Source: Thermoplasmata archaeon (GTDB lineage Archaea > Thermoplasmatota > Thermoplasmata > Lutacidiplasmatales > UBA184). From it: a stretch of DNA of 43,696 bases. The notes under the pieces were generated by a model, which saw only the letters and a program-made list of their open reading frames with translations, was not told the origin of the DNA and did no database searches. Shown piece after piece: positions 7,953 through 15,927 of this stretch. Positions within the stretch are counted from its first letter, which is position 1; each line of letters starts with the position of its first letter. The stretch covers positions 1 through 43,696 of the forward strand of contig DAHVCH010000019.1 in assembly GCA_027314165.1 (NCBI GenBank). Reading direction: 5' to 3'. A program made the translations under genes and the position numbers.

Positions 7953-10151
7953 ATGCGTCCCTCCCCAGACGCCTTGGAGCCCGGAAGCCCCGGCGCCGCT
8001 CAAGGCTCCGCGGGGAAAACACCACGAGAGGCGCGGTCAGCCGCCTCTGGGGCCCGAGGCCCATCCGACAGTTCCGTCGAGGAGGGCAAGGAGCGGGACC
8101 TCCCCCCGACGAGCTCGCCGGCGCGCTCCGTCCCTCGTCGCCCCGTACCCATCTGGAGGTCTTGGTGGGAGACGGTGCGGCGTGAACCCGCCTCGCTGGT
8201 CTACCTTGGGCTGGTGGTCGGGCTCGTTGCTCTCTTCAGCTACGGGTTCACGGAGGCCGCGCTATCCAGGTACCTGACCTACAACAGCAGCATCAACGAT
8301 CTGGGGTACTGGAACCAGGTCTTCTGGGCCACGGCCCACGGCGGGCCCGCGGAATGGAACGCGACCTCAAGGGCGAACTTCTACGCCTCCTACCCGTACC
8401 AATTCCTCGGGTTCGTCGTCCTCCTCCCGTTCTATCTGGTCCAACCGGACCCGACGACCCTCCTCTTGCTCCAAGCGACCCTTCTCCCGCTCGCGGCGAT
8501 CCCGCTCTACTTCCTCGCAAGGTCCCACAACCTCTCCTGGACCGCCTCCGCGGGTCTGGCGTGCATCTTCCTGGCCGACTATCAGCTCCAGGGGGCGGTG
8601 CTCAACGACTTCCACGTCCAGGCGATGTTCCCGTTCTTCTTCTTCGCTGCAGCCCTAGCTGAGAAGAAGGGCCGCCCACTGGCTTTCCTTCTCTTCGGAG
8701 CCGTCGCCGCCCTCACGAATCCCCTGGACCTCTTCGTGATGCTGACCTTCGCCGGTCGGTGGATCGCGCTCGACTTTCTCCGGGCCGGACCGCTTCGCGT
8801 TCGATGGAGCCGGGCCTGGAACACCTTCGTGGGGGACCGGCTCAGGGCGGCCGCGGTCCTGCTCCTGGTGGGGCTCATCGTGGCCGAGCTGGCCCTCGGC
8901 TCGATAGGCGACTACCACATCCTGGGCAGCTCGACCGGCCCTGCGGCGCCCTACGCTTCGACGGTCTCCGACCGGGTGACCTATCTGGTCATGACCGCGC
9001 TTCCGTTCGTGGGCCTCTCGCTGCTGAGCGTCGAGTTCCTGGTCGTTGCCGCACCTATGCTCGCCTTCCTCGTGGTGGGCCCGTCCTCCTACTTCCTGTT
9101 CTTCGGCCACCAGGACGCCATCGAGTACGTCGCGGTCTTCCTGTGGGGGTTCTTGCTCTTCCTGACGAAGCTGCGGACCTGGAAGGTCCCGAGTTGGGTC
9201 CGTGCGCACGTTCCGGCCTGGTCCCGACGGTCCAGCGCCCGCGTCCGGGACCAGCGTCTGCCGAGGCTCCTTCGCCCGGTGAGAAGGTCCGAGCTGCCGT
9301 TGGCGCTCTCGCTGGTCGTCACGATCGCGCTGATGCTCTCGTACTCTCCGCTGAGCCCCTGGAACGACAACCCCCAGTTGTTGGTCGGGGTCAACGAACA
9401 ACCGTCAGAGATCCGCCACGTGACCAACGCGGACCGTTTCCTGGACCAGGTCCTTCCCCTCATCCCTCCGGACGCTTCCGTGCTGACCCAGAACAACATC
9501 CCGCAGCTGACCGGGCGTCCGGACTTCAATTGGGCCTTCGCGGGGAAGTACGCCGGCAACGTGACCGGGTACCAGTACATTCTCAGCGACTACGACATCG
9601 AGAGCCCCTTCGCCCAGCTCTGGTACTACCAGCTCCGTCCCTACGAGCAGCAGGCTTTCCAGACCCACCAGTTCGGCGTTGTCGCCTCCGGGTACGGGGT
9701 CGCGCTGCTGGAACGCGGCTACCACGGTCTCCCGGTCCTCACCGCGCCGTTCTACTTCTCCGCCTCCGAACTGGAGTACCGTACCGGGAACCTCAGCGGA
9801 GGGATCGCGACGCACCAAGGACGGTCCGACCAGGTGTTCTGGTACGGACCATACGTGCCCGTCCTACCGGGCAACTACACCGTGTCGTTCAACCTCTCGG
9901 TGTCCACCGTGGTGCCCGCTTCCGCCAACATCGTTCAGGTCGTGGTGGAGGTCGACAACGGAACGCAGCAGACCCGCATTGTAGCCCAGAACATCACGCT
10001 CGGCCAGTTCCCGGGGCCACGCATCTGGACCTCGATCACGCTGAACTTTTCCCTCCCGTTCTTCGCGCAACAGATCGAGCTCCCAGGGCTGTGGGTCACG
10101 GGGGCGGCCGCGCTCTCCCTCGCCGACGTCGAGCTCACCCAGCAGGGATGA
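7953..10151 (+). CDS. DUF2079 polytopic membrane protein, divergent member
   Basis: A 732-residue protein with three parts. A ~65-residue Pro/Ser-rich cytoplasmic N-terminus comes first, then about ten to eleven membrane spans (to about residue 460), then a ~270-residue exterior domain. After the first span comes 'NDLGYWNQVFWATAHGG', the DUF2079 equivalent of 'DLG.Q.ALW'. DUF2079 is an uncharacterised family whose topology and early acidic loop resemble GT-C glycosyltransferases. The exterior domain ends in a beta-rich module with several N-x-S/T sequons and no C-terminal span. It differs from the other three copies in lacking their 'DDLFP.VANDV' signature. The stop overlaps the start of the following GT2 gene by ATGA, suggesting translational coupling and a shared pathway. 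The start is uncertain because the N-terminal tail has no homology. Confidence 0.85.
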   Translation: MRPSPDALEPGSPGAAQGSAGKTPREARSAASGARGPSDSSVEEGKERDLPPTSSPARSVPRRPVPIWRSWWETVRREPASLVYLGLVVGLVALFSYGFTEAALSRYLTYNSSINDLGYWNQVFWATAHGGPAEWNATSRANFYASYPYQFLGFVVLLPFYLVQPDPTTLLLLQATLLPLAAIPLYFLARSHNLSWTASAGLACIFLADYQLQGAVLNDFHVQAMFPFFFFAAALAEKKGRPLAFLLFGAVAALTNPLDLFVMLTFAGRWIALDFLRAGPLRVRWSRAWNTFVGDRLRAAAVLLLVGLIVAELALGSIGDYHILGSSTGPAAPYASTVSDRVTYLVMTALPFVGLSLLSVEFLVVAAPMLAFLVVGPSSYFLFFGHQDAIEYVAVFLWGFLLFLTKLRTWKVPSWVRAHVPAWSRRSSARVRDQRLPRLLRPVRRSELPLALSLVVTIALMLSYSPLSPWNDNPQLLVGVNEQPSEIRHVTNADRFLDQVLPLIPPDASVLTQNNIPQLTGRPDFNWAFAGKYAGNVTGYQYILSDYDIESPFAQLWYYQLRPYEQQAFQTHQFGVVASGYGVALLERGYHGLPVLTAPFYFSASELEYRTGNLSGGIATHQGRSDQVFWYGPYVPVLPGNYTVSFNLSVSTVVPASANIVQVVVEVDNGTQQTRIVAQNITLGQFPGPRIWTSITLNFSLPFFAQQIELPGLWVTGAAALSLADVELTQQG

Positions 10152-11191
10152 TGAGCGACCGGGGAAGCTCCGAGCCCGACGCGGCGAGCGGACCCGTCCT
10201 CACGGTCGTGCCGTGCATGTACCGGAGGCGGCAGTACATCCTGGAGGCGCTGCGCTCGGTGATCCTCGCCCTCCACGACGTCCCTTCTCAGGCCGCCGAG
10301 ATCGTGCTGGTCGCCGACGAGGTCGATGACGAGCTCCAGGAGTTCGCTCGGCGACAGTCCGTCCGGATCGTTCGCTCCACCGCACCGGGGGTCGGGGAGA
10401 TGATGGTCACCGGGCTGAAGGAGAGCCGCGGTCGGTTCGTGGCGTTCCTCGACGACGACGACCTGGTGGACCCTGGACGCTTCCTCCGATTCCTCTCCGT
10501 CCTTTCCGCCCATCCCTCGGTGACGTACTACCACAACGGGTTCCGTCCGTTCCGTGACCGTCCCCCGAACGATCCCCACCCGCCCGCACCGGAGCCGCGC
10601 ATCCTGCGATGGCCTCCCTCCGCCCCGGAGGAGGCCGCGACCGCCATGGAGTTTCTCGCCTCGCGGAACTGGGAGCAGAACCTGAGCTCCACCATCGTGA
10701 GAGGCGACGTTCTCCTCCACCAAGCACCGCGTCTCGCCCGGATCACGGGGCTCACGGACACGTTCGTCTTCTTCGCGTCCCTCGTCGAGGGAGGCACCCT
10801 GGTCTTCGATGAGGCGGTCGGTACGTGGATCCGACGGCACGGCTCCAACACGACCTCGTCCCCCCGAGACCTTCTCTCGAAGCGGGAGACCCGTGACGTG
10901 GTGCAGGAGATGGTTCGGGCTTCCGATCCCCCAACGATTACGGCGGCCTACACCTCCCTTCGCCGCGCGCGTGATGTCATCTTCGACGCGTCCCGCGGCG
11001 ATGAGCCTTCACGAAAGCAGGTGCCCGAGGCGATCACCGAGCTGCTTCGGGCGGACCGCTCCACCCACCGGGTCAAGAACATGGCCTACGTGGCGCTCGC
11101 CCTGGTCCTGATGGTGTCCCCCGGACTGGGGACCGCGCTGGGCCGCCGTCTGGTGACCGTTCTCATCCCCGAGGGCGTCAGCCGCGTGTAG
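10148..11191 (+). CDS. GT2 family glycosyltransferase
   Basis: A 347-residue GT-A transferase whose ATG overlaps the previous stop (ATGA at 10148-10151); a second ATG follows at once. It has an N-terminal 'LTVVPCMYRRRQYILEAL', a donor-site strand 'EIVLVADEVDDE', and the Asp cluster 'FVAFLDDDDLVDPGRF' at the metal site. 'TIVRGDVLL' and 'DTFVFFASLVEGG' fit the acceptor half, and 'WIRRHGSNTT' is a typical late motif. A hydrophobic segment close to the C-terminus ('VALALVLMVSPGLGTALG') may anchor it to the membrane. It is a clear paralogue in layout of the GT2 gene at 18023, which also lies beside a DUF2079 gene. It probably supplies or extends a lipid-linked sugar for its DUF2079 partner; that link is inferred from coupling only. 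Confidence 0.85.
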   Translation: MMSDRGSSEPDAASGPVLTVVPCMYRRRQYILEALRSVILALHDVPSQAAEIVLVADEVDDELQEFARRQSVRIVRSTAPGVGEMMVTGLKESRGRFVAFLDDDDLVDPGRFLRFLSVLSAHPSVTYYHNGFRPFRDRPPNDPHPPAPEPRILRWPPSAPEEAATAMEFLASRNWEQNLSSTIVRGDVLLHQAPRLARITGLTDTFVFFASLVEGGTLVFDEAVGTWIRRHGSNTTSSPRDLLSKRETRDVVQEMVRASDPPTITAAYTSLRRARDVIFDASRGDEPSRKQVPEAITELLRADRSTHRVKNMAYVALALVLMVSPGLGTALGRRLVTVLIPEGVSRV

Positions 11192-11229
11192 GCCCCGAAC
11201 CCTGGGGTCGCTCCATTCCGTTCCGCTCC

Positions 11230-11246
11230 GCCTCGCTCTCCGAGGC
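11230..11246. terminator. Hairpin between convergent genes
   Basis: GCCTCG (11230-11235), loop CTCTC, CGAGGC (11241-11246) form a perfect 6-bp stem. It lies in the 63-bp gap between the convergent GT2 genes ending at 11191 and 11255. It could mark transcript ends for both, although archaeal termination usually depends on T-rich tracts, which are absent here. Confidence 0.35.
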
Positions 11247-11254
11247 CAGCGCGG

Positions 11255-12052
11255 TCACTCCGCGGCGAGGCTGTCCGCGACCGCTGGAGCGTCCGACCTT
11301 GTCCTACGGTCAGCGGCCACGCGCTCCCCGCGGGTCGTCAGGCGGTAGGCCAGGCGAGTGAGACCGGTGCCGTGCAGCCAGAAGTCCTTGGCCAGGCGGC
11401 GGAGGCTGGTCCGGCGCGTCTTGTACTCGTACCAGTCCACGGGGATCTCGACGACCTGCAGCCCCTGGCGCTGGGCGAGGGCGATCATCTCCGTGTCCCA
11501 GAACCACGAGTCCTCCTGGGATTCCGGAAGGAGCTGGCGGATGGCGCGTCGACTGAACGCCTTGAGCCCGCACTGGTGGTCCATCACCTTGCCCCCGAAC
11601 ACCGTGCGGCAGAGCAGGTTGTAGAAGCGAGAGACGACCTGGCGCAGCGGAGGGCGGTGGACCTTCGCCCCGGGACAGTAGCGCGAGCCCACGGCGACGT
11701 CGGCCCCTTTCCGGACCGCGTCGATCACCTGGAGCAACGCGTCCGGGCCCGTCGCAAGGTCCGCGTCGATGAAGGCGTAGATCTCGGCGTCGACGTGGCC
11801 CCAAAGCCGGCGCAGCGCGAGCCCCCTGCCCAGGGCCCGTTCGTTGGTCGAGACGAGTAGGCCCGGCATCCTGCGCTGGACCTCGAGGAGGATCTCCTTC
11901 GTCCGATCGTTGGAGCCGTCCTCCGCGACCGAGAGCACGGAAGGGCTGGGGGACCGGGAGAGGACCCCCTGGAGCCGGAGCAAACAGTGCTCGATGAACC
12001 GTTCCTCGTTACGCACCGGGACGGTAACAAGCACAGCGCCGGGTGCGGACAC
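11255..12052 (-). CDS. GT2 polyprenyl-phosphate sugar transferase (Alg5/Dpm1-like)
   Basis: A 265-residue GT-A transferase. 'VTVPVRNEERFIEHCLL' and 'VAEDGSNDRT' bind the nucleotide, 'FIDADLATGPDAL' near residue 94 gives the metal-binding Asp motif, and 'VAVGSRY' and 'DHQCGLKAFSRRA' are strong signatures of dolichyl-phosphate glucose/mannose synthases. No membrane spans are present. It would load glucose or mannose onto polyprenyl phosphate at the cytoplasmic face, giving donors for GT-C enzymes. The start is GTG at 12052 with a perfect GGAGG only three bases upstream, a tight spacing. It faces the plus-strand GT2 gene tail to tail, and a 395-bp gene-free stretch lies upstream. Confidence 0.88.
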   Translation of the reverse strand: MSAPGAVLVTVPVRNEERFIEHCLLRLQGVLSRSPSPSVLSVAEDGSNDRTKEILLEVQRRMPGLLVSTNERALGRGLALRRLWGHVDAEIYAFIDADLATGPDALLQVIDAVRKGADVAVGSRYCPGAKVHRPPLRQVVSRFYNLLCRTVFGGKVMDHQCGLKAFSRRAIRQLLPESQEDSWFWDTEMIALAQRQGLQVVEIPVDWYEYKTRRTSLRRLAKDFWLHGTGLTRLAYRLTTRGERVAADRRTRSDAPAVADSLAAE

Positions 12053-12447
12053 GATCCTCCATCAACGGGAAAGAGGGCCCCGGGAAGCACTGACGCGGGC
12101 AAACTTTGAGCCCATCATCATGAAGGAAATCATGGCGTTTCCCTTACGGCGGTTCGAAGTTTTTACGAGGCCGCACCTATAAGACCCTTGTCTCGGAGAC
12201 GTTCCCGCCACTCCCGTGACGTGGCGTGACACCCCGGTGCCGACCACGTCGCAACGTTCGGTCCTCAGAGAGGCCGGTGTTCGCGATGCGGGAAAGTCGT
12301 GGCACCAACGACTGGCTTGTCGGAGGCTGTACTCACGGCCACACCGGTTCGGAGGTTCTGAAGTGTCCTCGCGCATGAGCGAGAGACCCGAGGGAGCGAG
12401 AGCCCGGCTTCCGGCGCGTTGGAACAGCGAGCCGACACCAGAGCTCC
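12053..12447. other. Gene-free stretch with A+T-rich patch and stem-loops
   Basis: No convincing protein is encoded here. The part 12105-12185 is unusually A+T-rich for this window and holds CCTATAAG (12176-12183) and a TTTTTAC run (12159-12165). Downstream on the plus strand are two inverted repeats: GACGTGG (12218-12224) with CCACGTC (12244-12250), and AGTCGT (12295-12300) with ACGACT (12308-12313). It lies upstream of the GT2 gene at 12052 and downstream of the DUF2079 gene ending at 12448. It may hold the GT2 promoter and possibly an untranslated RNA (see findings). Confidence 0.4.
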
Positions 12448-14670
12448 TCACCCGGTAGCGGTGTAGCTCGCAAGCTGCAGGCCGGCGGTCTCGACCACTG
12501 CGCCCGGGTCCAGCTGATCTGCGTAGACCACGACCGCGATCTCCGGTTCGGTCACGGTCACGTTCAGCCCCACAACGACCCAGCCCGAGGGCTGCGTGGC
12601 TAGGAAGGTGACGGTGCTGAAGTTGGAAGGCTCCCCCGCGAACCCTCCGACCCCCAACTGAAGCACCGGAGCGGTAGGCCCGGGAGCAGAGCCGGGCCCG
12701 AGGGCCGAGACCCGCACCGTCGCGGTGAACCGATACGTGCCGCTCGAGAGCGAGAGCATCGGACTGGTCCAGAGCTGACCCACATCTCCCGGGACGCCCC
12801 AGACGGCTTCGCCGCCCGGCGCGCCGGGGGTCTCGCGCAGAGACCCGAGGGTCGACACCGTGAGCTCACCGGCCCCCCACGCCCCTCCCGCGTCCATGGT
12901 CTGCCGGTAGAGCGTGGGGGGTCCCGTGTAGCCGAGCTGGAAGAGCAGCACCCCTCCCGCCGGCGAGTCGCCGACGGCGGCACGCACCCCGTAGGAGCTC
13001 GTGTCGTAGAGCTTCTCGCCGATCCAGCTCGGGACCTCGTATCCATGCTGGGCCGAGACGAGCACGTAGGAGGGAAGGTTCGTGGAGTTGAACGGAAGGT
13101 ATCCGTCGTACATCGAAAGGTAGGGGTTGAAGGAATACGCGGCGAGGTCGTTCGCGACGAGCGGGAAGAGGTCGTCCGTCGCGATGACCGACGCGCCGAC
13201 CGGGACGAGCGAGGCCACTCGCTGGACCGCCCCATAACCGGGCGGGACCGTGTAGCTCACGTGGTACGCGTCGCCGAAACCCGCCTGCTGCATGCCGGGG
13301 TCCAGCGGGCTCAAGGCGAGGTTCACGATCACCAGTCCGAAGACGGCGAGAAGGAAAGGCCTGGAGCTTCCTCTCGCGTGCGGTGCTGAGGAGGATGGGC
13401 GCCACGCAGGATCATGAGTGGGAGTGGAAGCGGGAGCGGGAGCGGGAGCGGATGCCGGGGCCCCCAGCCGGTCGCTCACGATCTTCATGCCCAGGACCAG
13501 GCCGATCATGATGGGGCAGGCGACCACGAACCCGTACTGGTACCCGAGATGGACCGTGGCGCTGTCGGTTCCCAGGAACGTGAACGCCCACCAGGGCGCG
13601 ACGAGGAGCAACGCTCGGGGGCGTAGCAGCGGTACGAAGCCCAGAAGGGCGTAGACCAGGACCCAGTACTCGATCTTCTGCGGAAGGTCGATGGAAAGGT
13701 TCGCGAGCGACAACCCGAGCAGTCCGGGGTTTGCTCCGATGAGGCCGCCTGCGACCACCGAGTTCGCAGGGACCGGAGGAAGACCGAGAAGGGGAACGGC
13801 CCAGTACGACTGGAAGAGCCGCAGAAGGTAGTAAGCCACGATCGAGACGAGGAGCAGGACCACCGACGCGCGTACCCTTGGGACCGCGGTCCAGTCCCGT
13901 AGGGCCGACACCGACTTCTGCAGCTTGCCTCGGAACGCGCTCCGCTGGCCGTTCGAGGACCGGAGCGCCGCAAGGAGGTCCCAGGTCCCTCGGCGCGAGG
14001 GCCAGAGGAAGAAGACCGCGAGCGAGGCCACGAGCACCGGAGCGACCTCGAGGGTCACGAAGGAGAGGAAGGCCACGACCAGGCCGAGCTTGAAACGCCC
14101 GCCTCTCCAGAGCCAGAACAGCGTGAACAGCTCGATCGGGAGGAACGCCTCGACGTGGAAGTCGAAGAGGCTCGAGGCGATGACCGGGGTCCAGGCCAGG
14201 TAGAGGGCTGCGCAGAGCGTCGCCCAGCGCGGGCTGTTCAGAACATCCTTGGCGAGCCGATGCAGCGGAAGAGCCGCCAGTCCGACCACCCCGGACTGCA
14301 CCAGGAAGAGCGTGATGGGCGCGGGGAACGCATCGTACAGCGGGGCCAAGAGAACGAGCACGAAGGAGGCGTGGACCTGGAGGAAGGAGGCGTAGCCCTC
14401 TTGGGCAAAGTCGGCCGACTCGTAGAGCGGGCGGCCCTTGCCCCAGGACCAGAGGGCCTGTTGGTAGAGCCCCATGTCCCAGGTCCCCGTGTGCAGTTCC
14501 CAGGCGCGCAGCTGGGCGAGAGTCGCCGTGCATGCGACGTAGGCCACGATCATCGCCGCGAGACCGACTCGAGAGGAGAGCGTCCTCTCCAGCACGCGCC
14601 GGATGCGAGCGACCGGGGAACCGGAAGAGGGAGCTTCACGGCCCGAGGCCGGAATGTCGGCCCTGGCCAT
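12448..14670 (-). CDS. DUF2079 polytopic membrane protein
   Basis: A 740-residue protein from the ATG at 14670. A longer frame to 14820 would run across the start of the divergent gene at 14788. The first span (about 35-55) is followed by 'TWDMGLYQQALWSWGKGRPL' and 'FLQVHASFVL', the diagnostic DUF2079 loop with its conserved Asp. About ten further spans come next, then a cytoplasmic Ala/Pro linker (about residues 405-430) coded by a hexanucleotide repeat. A final span and an exterior domain follow, with 'VIATDDLFPLVANDLAAYS' and 'LPFNSTNLPSYVLVS', shared with the copies at 15876 and 20638. The C-terminal ~150 residues form an extra beta-rich module absent from the 20638 copy. Probably a GT-C-like transferase acting outside the membrane; function unproven. 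Confidence 0.87.
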   Translation of the reverse strand: MARADIPASGREAPSSGSPVARIRRVLERTLSSRVGLAAMIVAYVACTATLAQLRAWELHTGTWDMGLYQQALWSWGKGRPLYESADFAQEGYASFLQVHASFVLVLLAPLYDAFPAPITLFLVQSGVVGLAALPLHRLAKDVLNSPRWATLCAALYLAWTPVIASSLFDFHVEAFLPIELFTLFWLWRGGRFKLGLVVAFLSFVTLEVAPVLVASLAVFFLWPSRRGTWDLLAALRSSNGQRSAFRGKLQKSVSALRDWTAVPRVRASVVLLLVSIVAYYLLRLFQSYWAVPLLGLPPVPANSVVAGGLIGANPGLLGLSLANLSIDLPQKIEYWVLVYALLGFVPLLRPRALLLVAPWWAFTFLGTDSATVHLGYQYGFVVACPIMIGLVLGMKIVSDRLGAPASAPAPAPASTPTHDPAWRPSSSAPHARGSSRPFLLAVFGLVIVNLALSPLDPGMQQAGFGDAYHVSYTVPPGYGAVQRVASLVPVGASVIATDDLFPLVANDLAAYSFNPYLSMYDGYLPFNSTNLPSYVLVSAQHGYEVPSWIGEKLYDTSSYGVRAAVGDSPAGGVLLFQLGYTGPPTLYRQTMDAGGAWGAGELTVSTLGSLRETPGAPGGEAVWGVPGDVGQLWTSPMLSLSSGTYRFTATVRVSALGPGSAPGPTAPVLQLGVGGFAGEPSNFSTVTFLATQPSGWVVVGLNVTVTEPEIAVVVYADQLDPGAVVETAGLQLASYTATG
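13418..13452. repeat. Short tandem hexanucleotide repeat (GGGAGC)n
   Basis: About five imperfect copies of GGGAGC/GGAAGC in tandem. On the coding (minus) strand they encode an Ala-Pro-rich run in the cytoplasmic linker of the DUF2079 protein. Copy number could vary by slippage without shifting the frame, since the unit is six bases. Confidence 0.7.
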
Positions 14671-14756
14671 TGGAGCTCGAGGGGCTTGGCGGGCTAAGGC
14701 GTTTCGCTCGGGCCCCCTGGCCTCGCCGCGGTCGCCGCGGCGCACCCCCGGCGAAG

Positions 14757-14764
14757 GCTTAACG
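14757..14764 (+). promoter_or_regulatory. TATA-like box of the secreted-protein gene at 14788
   Basis: GGCTTAAC centred about 27 bases before the ATG at 14788, the spacing expected for a leaderless transcript. Confidence 0.45.
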
Positions 14765-14787
14765 TCCTCTCCACATCGAGAGGGTCG

Positions 14788-15927
14788 ATGGCTCCGGAGC
14801 TTCCGAGGATGGAGACCCACCGCAGCTTTCGCACCATCGTGCTGGCGCTGGAACTGGTCGGGCTCATCGGACTCGCCATCGGAGGCGTGCTCGTGCTGCG
14901 GTCGGCACCCACGGGCACCCCGCCACCGCAGTTTGTGCTCGGCGACCCACGATATTTCTCGGCGAACGGATCCCAGTACGTCGAGCTCCCCCTGGTCAAC
15001 GCGCGTCTCGCGTCGATCTCCCAGGTCGGCATCTCCCTGGAACTACGGGGCTCGCCACTCCCCACCCCGCTGCCGGCTCAGGCCCCGTGGGTCAACGACC
15101 TGCTGTGCGGGGGGGGTGGGCTCCTTCCGACCATGACGGCGTGGGCCCCCAACGTTACCTCGTGCCACGGTGAACCGGGGTACTGGTACGCGCTCCTGGT
15201 GAACTCCTCCGGAGCGGTGATGGACATTCAGTGCGGGGCCGTGCTGGAGAACTCCCCGGCCCTTCCCGCGCCGACCTGGTTCTCGGCCAACGCTCCGGCG
15301 GGCATCGTCGCCCCCGGCGATGACCTGGTCCTGGTCACCTCGGTCCAGCTTCAGCACAGCGGGTACGAGTTCCTCGTTGGGGATTCGGGAGAGACCGCCT
15401 CGCTCCTCTTCTCCCCCACGGCACCGTCTCTCGAGACCATCGTGCTGGGCCAGGGGGTACTCTCGGCGCCGTGCGGCCCGAGCACGCCGGGTGGGAAGGC
15501 GGGCATCGTCGCGGACAACCTGACCCTCAGCGTGTCCGAGAACCTGTCGATCCCGATGCTCGAGGTCCAGTTCTCCGTCCGAGGCCACGCCCTCTCGGAC
15601 GTCACGCTCTCGGGGAACACCACGTGCCCGGACCTCGCCCCTCTCGCGTCGGGCCTCCTCCCCTGGACGGCCATCCTCTGGGGTTCGGCCTTCCATCCGG
15701 TGGCCTACTACACGAACGTTTCCGGTCAGGGCCAGTGGACCCCGTTCCCGGGCGCCACCCTCTCCGGCCTCTACCGCGGAGGAACCTTCGGGATCGAGCT
15801 GCTCAGTCCCGGAGGACTGACCTCGGTCTCCCAGCAGTCTCGGCTCTCGCTGACCGACCTCGGGGCGAGCCCAAGCTACTGCTTCGGTGGCGTACTCACG
15901 GACGGGATCGGCGTGGTCTTCTCGTAG
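14788..15927 (+). CDS. Membrane-anchored exported protein, unrecognised family
   Basis: A 379-residue protein with one N-terminal hydrophobic anchor (about 15-38, 'TIVLALELVGLIGLAIGGVLV') and the rest outside. The exterior part is beta-rich, with seven N-x-S/T sequons (for example NGSQ, NVTS, NSSG, NLTL, NLSI, NTTC, NVSG) and several cysteines that could pair. I do not recognise the family; no enzyme motif is apparent. It diverges from one DUF2079 gene (12448-14670), and its 3' end overlaps the end of the next one (15876-17867) by 52 bp tail to tail. Location inside the glycan island and its sequon density suggest a glycosylated envelope protein or an accessory subunit of the DUF2079 machinery, which is inference only. 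Confidence 0.8.
   Translation: MAPELPRMETHRSFRTIVLALELVGLIGLAIGGVLVLRSAPTGTPPPQFVLGDPRYFSANGSQYVELPLVNARLASISQVGISLELRGSPLPTPLPAQAPWVNDLLCGGGGLLPTMTAWAPNVTSCHGEPGYWYALLVNSSGAVMDIQCGAVLENSPALPAPTWFSANAPAGIVAPGDDLVLVTSVQLQHSGYEFLVGDSGETASLLFSPTAPSLETIVLGQGVLSAPCGPSTPGGKAGIVADNLTLSVSENLSIPMLEVQFSVRGHALSDVTLSGNTTCPDLAPLASGLLPWTAILWGSAFHPVAYYTNVSGQGQWTPFPGATLSGLYRGGTFGIELLSPGGLTSVSQQSRLSLTDLGASPSYCFGGVLTDGIGVVFS

Noticed and set aside
12113-12122. C-box-like ATGATGA on the minus strand (possible C/D RNA)
   Set aside because: No D box at the right distance and no C'/D' pair.
12295-12313. Possible tRNA anticodon stem-loop
   Set aside because: Five to six base pairs with a seven-base loop, but the loop lacks U33 and no matching acceptor, D or T arms can be drawn.
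12062-12451. 129-codon minus-strand frame in the large gap
   Set aside because: No hydrophobic core pattern, no family resemblance, and atypical codon use compared with its neighbours.
14671-14820. 50-residue extension of the DUF2079 protein at 12448
   Set aside because: It would overlap the divergent secreted-protein gene and its TATA box; the residues have no family type.
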